From Pantoea alhagi (lineage in GTDB: Bacteria > Pseudomonadota > Gammaproteobacteria > Enterobacterales > Enterobacteriaceae), in NCBI RefSeq assembly GCF_002101395.1, contig NZ_CP019706.1, forward strand, positions 4,154,001 through 4,218,000: a DNA stretch of 64,000 bases, written 5' to 3'. Positions 59,424 through 64,000 of the stretch are shown here, in pieces; position 1 is the stretch's first letter, and each line of letters begins with the position of its first letter. Both the position numbers and the translations under genes were made by a program. The notes beneath the pieces are model-generated. The model was given only the letters and a program-made list of their open reading frames with translations, searched no databases and was not told the DNA's origin.

Positions 59424-60023
59424 ATGGCAAAAATTCTGGTGCTGTATTACTCCATGTATGGCCACGTTGAAACCATGGCGCAGGCCGTTGCTGAAGGCGC
59501 AAGCCGTGTGAGCGGCGCTGAGGTAACCATCAAACGCATACCTGAAACCATGGATGCTGAACGCTTTGCTCAGGTTGGCGGTAAAACGCAGCAGGATGCG
59601 CCAGAAGCCACGCCAGAAGAACTGCCGCAGTACGATGCTATTTTGTTCGGCACCCCTACCCGTTTTGGCAATATGTCTGGTCAGATGCGTACTTTTCTCG
59701 ATCGCACCGGTGGGCTGTGGGCCTCTGGTGCGCTTTACGGCAAGCTGGCCAGCGTATTTACCTCGACCGGCACCGGCGGCGGTCAGGAGCAGACCATTAC
59801 CTCCACCTGGACCACGCTGGCGCACCACGGCATGGTGCTTGTGCCTATCGGCTACGGCACGAAAGAGATGTTTGATATCAGCCAGGTTCGCGGCGGCACG
59901 CCTTATGGCGCGTCCACCTATGCCGGCGGTGACGGCTCACGGCAGCCAACGGCAGAAGAGCTAACTATTGCCCGCTTTCAGGGCGAGCATGTCGCCCGGC
60001 TGGCGGTAAAAATCAACGGATAG
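59424..60023 (+). CDS. wrbA: WrbA, NAD(P)H:quinone oxidoreductase
   Basis: 199 aa (E. coli 198). It is a tetrameric flavodoxin-like FMN enzyme that performs two-electron reduction of quinones and protects against redox cycling. The FMN phosphate loop is YSMYGHVETMA (residues 10-20). GTPTRFGNMSGQMRTFLDRTGGLW and STGTGGGQEQT are the other flavin contacts. It is in an operon with yccJ, 24 bp downstream, as in E. coli. Confidence 0.97.
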   Translation: MAKILVLYYSMYGHVETMAQAVAEGASRVSGAEVTIKRIPETMDAERFAQVGGKTQQDAPEATPEELPQYDAILFGTPTRFGNMSGQMRTFLDRTGGLWASGALYGKLASVFTSTGTGGGQEQTITSTWTTLAHHGMVLVPIGYGTKEMFDISQVRGGTPYGASTYAGGDGSRQPTAEELTIARFQGEHVARLAVKING

Positions 60024-60047
60024 TCTCAATCAACACAGGAGAACACT

Positions 60048-60278
60048 ATGGCAACGCAACAATCCAAAGCACATCATGTTGGCGAATGGGCAAGCCTGCG
60101 CCATACCTCACCTGAGATTGCTGAGGCAATTTTTGAAGTCGCAAATTACGATGAAAAACTGGCGGAAGAGATTTGGCGCCAGCAGGGTAACGACGACGTG
60201 CTGTTTCGCGCCTTCGATAAAACCGATGCAGATGTCCTGACCTGGGACGATGTGGTAGTGGAACGTAAAAACGTTTAG
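60048..60278 (+). CDS. yccJ: YccJ, small stress-associated protein
   Basis: 76 aa (E. coli 75), with KAHHVGEWASLRHTSPEIAEAIFEVA (residues 7-32) almost identical and a conserved ERKNV end. Its function is unknown. It is co-transcribed with wrbA in E. coli and appears so here. A ribosome binding site (AGGAGA) is present. It is followed by a strong terminator. Confidence 0.95.
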   Translation: MATQQSKAHHVGEWASLRHTSPEIAEAIFEVANYDEKLAEEIWRQQGNDDVLFRAFDKTDADVLTWDDVVVERKNV

Positions 60279-60295
60279 TTCGCCATGATATCTGC

Positions 60296-60325
60296 GGGCG
60301 GGATCTTCCCGCCCTTTTTATTTTT
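60296..60325 (+). terminator. Terminator of wrbA-yccJ
   Basis: GGGCGGG (60296-60302) and CCCGCCC (60308-60314) form a 7-bp stem with an ATCTT loop, followed by TTTTTATTTTT. Confidence 0.92.
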
Positions 60326-60346
60326 ATCCCGCGAAAGGAGTCCTCT

Positions 60347-61723
60347 ATGTCTACCTACCAGTCTGTTAACCCTGCGACCAACGAAGTCATTAAAACCTGG
60401 CCTGCGCACAGCGATCAGTATGTTGAGGACGCGCTGGCGACCGCCGCGCAGCTTTATCAGTCAGCCTGGTCAAAAGGCGATATCCAGCCGCGTATCCAGG
60501 TCTTACATAAACTGGCGGAGCTGATCGACAGCCGTACAGAAGAGTTGGCCAAAATCGCCAGCCTTGAAATGGGTAAGCTACTGAAACAGAGCCGTGGCGA
60601 AGTGCAAATATGCGCGCGCATCGCCCGCTATTATGCGGAGCATGCCGAAAAGTTTTTGCAGCCCGTGCCCTATCCTACCGATTTGGGCGAAGCATGGGTT
60701 GAACATCATCCGCTTGGCGTTCTGGTAGCCGTCGAGCCATGGAACTTCCCTTACTATCAGCTGATGCGCGTGCTGGCACCCAATCTGGCAGCTGGTAATC
60801 CGGTACTGGCAAAACATGCAGCGATTGTCCCGCACTGCGCCCACATCTTTGAGCAGCTGGTGCTGGAAGCCGGCGCGCCAAAAGGTGCCTGGACGAATCT
60901 TTTTATCTCCAGTGAAAAAGTGGCTGAACTGATTGCCGACGATCGCGTTCAGGGCGCCGCGTTGACCGGTTCTGAGCGCGCAGGCAGCGCCGTCGCACAG
61001 CAGGCCGGCAAATATCTGAAGAAAACCACTCTTGAACTGGGCGGCAATGATGTGTTTGTGGTGCTGGACGATTGCGATTTAGAGAAAGCGGTTAAACAAG
61101 GCGTACAGGCGCGTTTGAGCAATGCCGGTCAGGTCTGTACCGCAGCGAAACGCTTTATCGTTCAGCGCAGCGTTGCCGATCGTTTCCTGGAAAAATTCAC
61201 TGAAGCCTTCAAAGCAGTGAAAATCGGCGATCCGCTGGATGAAAACAGCACGCTTGGTCCGCTTTCCTCTGCCAGCGCGCGCGATACGCTGGACAAACAG
61301 GTTAAAGAGGCGATTGCTAAAGGCGCGACGCTGCACTACGGCGGCGAGGCGCTACCCGGCCCCGGCTGTTTCTATCAACCCACCATTCTGACCAATATCA
61401 CACGTGACAATCCCGCCTACTTCACCGAATTTTTCGGTCCGGTCGCGCAGGTTTATGTCGTTGAGAACGATGACGACGCAGTACAGCTGGCCAATGATTC
61501 CCATTACGGCCTCGGCGGCGCCGTGTTTACCGGCGATATCGCTCGCGGTAGGCGTATGGCTGCGCGCATCGAAACCGGCATGGTGTTTATCAATTCCGCC
61601 AGCGATACCGCTGCAGAGCTGCCTTTCGGTGGCGTTAAGCGTTCTGGCTATGGACGTGAGCTATCCGATTTGGGCATTAAAGAATTCGTGAATCAGAAAC
61701 TGGTAGTGGTTTCCGGTCAGTAA
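60347..61723 (+). CDS. NAD(P)+-dependent aldehyde (succinate-semialdehyde-type) dehydrogenase
   Basis: 458 aa, ALDH superfamily. The catalytic Cys264 is in NAGQVCTAAKRF, the general base Glu230 in TLELGGND, and PWNFP is the conserved cofactor-site motif. Size and motifs are closest to the GabD2/Sad group that oxidises succinate semialdehyde. It has its own AAAGGAG ribosome binding site between two terminators, so it is monocistronic. It is not next to gab genes. An action on malonic semialdehyde, made by the nearby Rut pathway that lacks rutE, is conceivable but unsupported. Confidence 0.85.
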   Translation: MSTYQSVNPATNEVIKTWPAHSDQYVEDALATAAQLYQSAWSKGDIQPRIQVLHKLAELIDSRTEELAKIASLEMGKLLKQSRGEVQICARIARYYAEHAEKFLQPVPYPTDLGEAWVEHHPLGVLVAVEPWNFPYYQLMRVLAPNLAAGNPVLAKHAAIVPHCAHIFEQLVLEAGAPKGAWTNLFISSEKVAELIADDRVQGAALTGSERAGSAVAQQAGKYLKKTTLELGGNDVFVVLDDCDLEKAVKQGVQARLSNAGQVCTAAKRFIVQRSVADRFLEKFTEAFKAVKIGDPLDENSTLGPLSSASARDTLDKQVKEAIAKGATLHYGGEALPGPGCFYQPTILTNITRDNPAYFTEFFGPVAQVYVVENDDDAVQLANDSHYGLGGAVFTGDIARGRRMAARIETGMVFINSASDTAAELPFGGVKRSGYGRELSDLGIKEFVNQKLVVVSGQ

Positions 61724-61737
61724 GCGGACGGAGCCAT

Positions 61738-61765
61738 AAAAAAGGGAGCCTGAGGCTCCCTTTTT
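61738..61765. terminator. Bidirectional terminator between the aldehyde dehydrogenase gene and agp
   Basis: AAAAAGGGAGCC and GGCTCCCTTTTT flank a TGA loop. Both strands read a 7-bp GC-rich stem followed by a T run. It serves the convergent genes. Confidence 0.93.
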
Positions 61766-61780
61766 ATTATCTGTCTGAGA

Positions 61781-63487
61781 TCAGCTGGCGGATCCTGCCT
61801 GTGTTGCCGGTGCCTGCTGCGCTTTCTCATCAGCAGCTTTTGGCTGTGGTTCAGCTTTTGGCTGTGCAGCAGATTCGGCTTTCTCGCTTGCCGCTTTATC
61901 TTTTGCCGCCTGCTCAGCATCCGCTTTGGCTTTAGCCGCAGCGGCCTTCGCTTTCTCTGCATCCGCCTGCGCTTTCTCTGCCGCAGCTTTCGCGGCAGCG
62001 TCCTCTCCGGCGGCCTGTTTTTCTGCAGCTTTTGCCTGCTGGTCAGCTTTAGCAGCGTCCGCTTGATTCACTGGTGCATCCGCTGCGGGTTTATCCGCTG
62101 CGGCTTTGTCCGCAACTGACTTATCGGCAACAGGTTTGGCTGCAGCAGGTTTATCGGCGGCCGGTTTAGCTGCCGCTACATTATCCTGTGCTGTTTTGGC
62201 CCCGGGTGCCGGTTTTGCGGCAGCAGGCTGCAGCGCAGTGCCCTGCAATGCGGTATTCAATGCATTGCTGAACTGCTCCCATGAACAGAAACCGTTAGCA
62301 TCCGTCTGGCAACCGTTAAGCTGCAGCGTTACGCGTTTTGGCGGGTTTTTCAGGCTAAGCGCTTCGGCATCACGTAACTGCCCGGCGGTCTGGTAAACAT
62401 ATTCAATTTTCACCAGATCTTTATCTGCTTTCGCATCGTGCCAGCGTTCGAAAACAACCTGGCCGCCAATTGGCGTTTTCTCATACTGTCCCGGCAGCGT
62501 ATAGGCTTTGGTATCCAGCGCCGCCAGCAGCGAAGCGATATTTGAGTCATGACCCACCATCAGCGTTACTTTTGGCGCAGAGGCTTTATCCTGATCCACC
62601 AGTTGGCTGCGAATGTAATCAATCAGCGGCGCTGCCACTTCGCGGGCAATTTCCGGTGAGGTAAACAGCGCATCCTGATAGCCGTTTTTAATCGCCGCCA
62701 GCTCCTGCCACTGTTCTGGGGTTTTAATCTGTCCCCAGGCGACCTGCTCCAGCGGGAAGCCCTGATAATATTGCAGGGTAAAGGCGTCCACCAGCGAGTT
62801 CCCCACTTTCAGCGGACCGGCAACGCCAGGCTCTTTGCCATTTTCCGCGCTGAATTTGTTTTGGTTATCGCTGCTCAGCGCGCACTGCTTTTTGCCGTTG
62901 CAGGCCGGGGAGTTTTTATAATCGACAATTTTTTCCAGACGCTGGAAGGCGGGCTTAAGGCTCAGCTTTTCACCCTGTGCATTCAGGGCCGCCAGCGCTT
63001 TCTTGTTGAACTCTTCGCTGTCGTTACTGATCACCGGGCTGAATACGGGATCCATAGTGCCCATTTCATCCTGATGCGTTACGGTAATGTCGCAGCCGGG
63101 AAACGCACCGGTAACAAAATATTGTGCTGTCGCGACGGTACGTTGCAGGCTGTTGGCGTAGGCAAATACCTCGCTGGAATCCGGACAGGCATCATTTTTC
63201 ATCAGGCCCTGCTGCGCCAGCCACTCGCGCGTATAACGCCCCATATAGACCTCCAGCACGCCGCCTTTGGTGGTCAGCTCGCCGCCCGCCACATCCCACT
63301 GCGGCCAGGCTTTCCTGGTCGCCTGCGCCAGCAGACTGCCGTTATCAGCCAGCGGAGCCCGCAGGTTATGACGGCTAAGCATTAATACCTGCTGGAGTTG
63401 CAGATCGCCATCAGCGGCGTGGGCGGAAAATCCTAAGGGTAACGCCGCAATAACCGACAATGCGCAAAGACTGAGTTTTTTGATCAT
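61781..63487 (-). CDS. agp: Agp, periplasmic glucose-1-phosphatase with a long Ala/Lys-rich tail
   Basis: 568 aa, about 155 longer than E. coli Agp (413). The signal peptide is cleaved at about residue 24 (SAHA before ADGDLQ). It is a histidine acid phosphatase with catalytic RHNLRAP (Arg39, His40) and the HD motif GHDSN. It hydrolyses glucose-1-phosphate and some phytate-type esters. Residues 1-421 follow E. coli Agp and end near the GCQTDANGFCSW region. Residues about 422-568 are a low-complexity Ala/Lys/Pro/Glu/Asp tail, with AADKPAAAKP repeats and then a TolA-like Ala/Lys/Glu helix. The tail is unusual for Agp. Confidence 0.93.
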   Translation of the reverse strand: MIKKLSLCALSVIAALPLGFSAHAADGDLQLQQVLMLSRHNLRAPLADNGSLLAQATRKAWPQWDVAGGELTTKGGVLEVYMGRYTREWLAQQGLMKNDACPDSSEVFAYANSLQRTVATAQYFVTGAFPGCDITVTHQDEMGTMDPVFSPVISNDSEEFNKKALAALNAQGEKLSLKPAFQRLEKIVDYKNSPACNGKKQCALSSDNQNKFSAENGKEPGVAGPLKVGNSLVDAFTLQYYQGFPLEQVAWGQIKTPEQWQELAAIKNGYQDALFTSPEIAREVAAPLIDYIRSQLVDQDKASAPKVTLMVGHDSNIASLLAALDTKAYTLPGQYEKTPIGGQVVFERWHDAKADKDLVKIEYVYQTAGQLRDAEALSLKNPPKRVTLQLNGCQTDANGFCSWEQFSNALNTALQGTALQPAAAKPAPGAKTAQDNVAAAKPAADKPAAAKPVADKSVADKAAADKPAADAPVNQADAAKADQQAKAAEKQAAGEDAAAKAAAEKAQADAEKAKAAAAKAKADAEQAAKDKAASEKAESAAQPKAEPQPKAADEKAQQAPATQAGSAS

Positions 63488-63814
63488 TGTTACTGTTCCA
63501 TTCGATCCGATGATGACTGGCTGACGGCTGACCGCAGGGGCGTCAGCGCCAATAATAGGTATAGCATTGTGCCCGACACCCTAGTTTACGGTAGCCGGAA
63601 GCAGGCTTCATATCGTATCAGGACTATAGCAGACGCGCGACACTGTGCTTTAACCTGTTTAGCTGATTGAAAAGTAACGAAATGTTTTAGGGAAGTATCC
63701 ATTTTTCGTCTGCTGGCGCTTGCAGAATAAAAGGAAAGAGGCGAATCCTGACAAGTTAACCGGGCGTGAGGAAGATTTGGCTGGCTTTGCTCTTGCTGAC
63801 CGGGATTGCAGGCA

Positions 63815-63842
63815 TAAAAAAAGCCAGCACGCTGTGCTGGCT
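63815..63842 (-). terminator. Terminator of tRNA-Ser
   Basis: On the minus strand AGCCAGCAC (63834-63842) and GTGCTGGCT (63822-63830) form a 9-bp stem around AGC, followed by a T run (A 63816-63822). Confidence 0.92.
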
Positions 63843-63851
63843 CTTAAAATT

Positions 63852-63939
63852 TGGCGGAGGAGGAGAGATTCGAACTCTCGGATGGTTTCCCATCGGCGGT
63901 TTTCAAGACCGCTGCCTTAAGCCACTCGGCCACCCCTCC
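63852..63939 (-). tRNA. serT: tRNA-Ser (anticodon TGA)
   Basis: 88 nt including CCA. The acceptor stem is GGAGGGG paired with CTCCTCC-type 3' bases, and the D arm is GTGGCCGAGTGGCTTAAGGC. The anticodon arm AGCGGTCTTGAAAACCGC has anticodon TGA. A long class II variable arm (CGATGGGAAACCATC) and T arm GAGAGTTCGAATCTCTC follow. It is upstream of agp on the same strand, as expected for serT in this region of enteric genomes. Confidence 0.96.
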
Positions 63940-64000
63940 GCAAGACAATCCACAACTGCGTTGCGACGTGTCATATTGTGCGACGAAGTCTAACGGCTTG

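Noticed and set aside
62106..62396. Plus-strand 96-codon Ala/Ser-rich ORF opposite agp
   Set aside because: It is an antisense shadow produced by the skewed codon use of the agp tail.

Overview
This window looks like chromosomal DNA of an Erwiniaceae-type enterobacterium (Pantoea, Mixta or Erwinia). That placement is an inference from protein similarity and gene order. Nearly every gene has a recognisable E. coli orthologue, and long blocks keep E. coli order: flgG-flgA/flgMN-murJ-yceM-rimJ-mdtH-grxB-yceB-pyrC-dinI-bssS-solA, yceJ-yceI-trhO-lpxL-mysB-yceK-opgHG-opgC-clsC-ymdB, and the tRNA genes with pgsA-uvrC-uvrY-yecF-sdiA. Unlike E. coli, a luxI-type gene sits next to sdiA. I see no insertion sequence, prophage, CRISPR array or rRNA gene.

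Layout. 1-5.3 kb: flagellar rod/hook genes (flgG start, flgF-flgB on minus; flgA, flgMN on plus). 5.3-15.3 kb: cell-wall lipid II flippase, N-acetyltransferase, efflux pump, glutaredoxin 2, dihydroorotase, SOS protein DinI with a clear LexA box, biofilm regulator BssS and SolA. 15.4-23.2 kb: osmolyte transporter ProP, cytochrome b561/YceI pair, tRNA hydroxylase TrhO, an old-yellow-enzyme oxidoreductase, lipid A acyltransferase LpxL, MysB and YceK. 23.3-32.2 kb: osmoregulated periplasmic glucan synthesis (opgGH, opgC), cardiolipin synthase C with YmdB, and a GH1-like protein whose acid/base Glu is replaced by Gln. 32.1-37.3 kb: two tiny membrane proteins and a MarR-headed tripartite efflux operon. 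37.3-40.5 kb: an AriR/YmgB-type gene behind an orphan terminator and repeated TTGTATA motifs, a SulP transporter and a YoaK-type membrane protein. 40.9-46.3 kb: tRNA-Leu, tRNA-Cys, tRNA-Gly, pgsA, uvrC, uvrY, yecF. 46.3-49.5 kb: glpM-type gene, AHL synthase, sdiA and an extensin-like/LAS-peptidase protein. 49.7-52.2 kb: cycA and a YdjM-type protein. 52.3-58.2 kb: pyrimidine degradation locus rutR/rutABCDFG (no rutE), with a RutR operator and a sigma-54 promoter. 58.2-64 kb: EamA transporter, a 29-codon sORF, wrbA, yccJ, an aldehyde dehydrogenase, glucose-1-phosphatase with a long Ala/Lys-rich tail, and tRNA-Ser.

The most interesting unit is the SdiA/LuxI pair. In E. coli and Salmonella SdiA is an orphan receptor. 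Here an intact AHL synthase lies directly downstream of sdiA, and a perfect 20-bp lux-box-like palindrome lies between them, so the pair could form a self-inducing quorum-sensing circuit. Other points of note are the orphan terminator that suggests a small RNA near 37.5-37.68 kb, the GH1-like E-to-Q substitution, the Agp tail, the split glyW/cysT-leuZ tRNA locus and the missing rutE.
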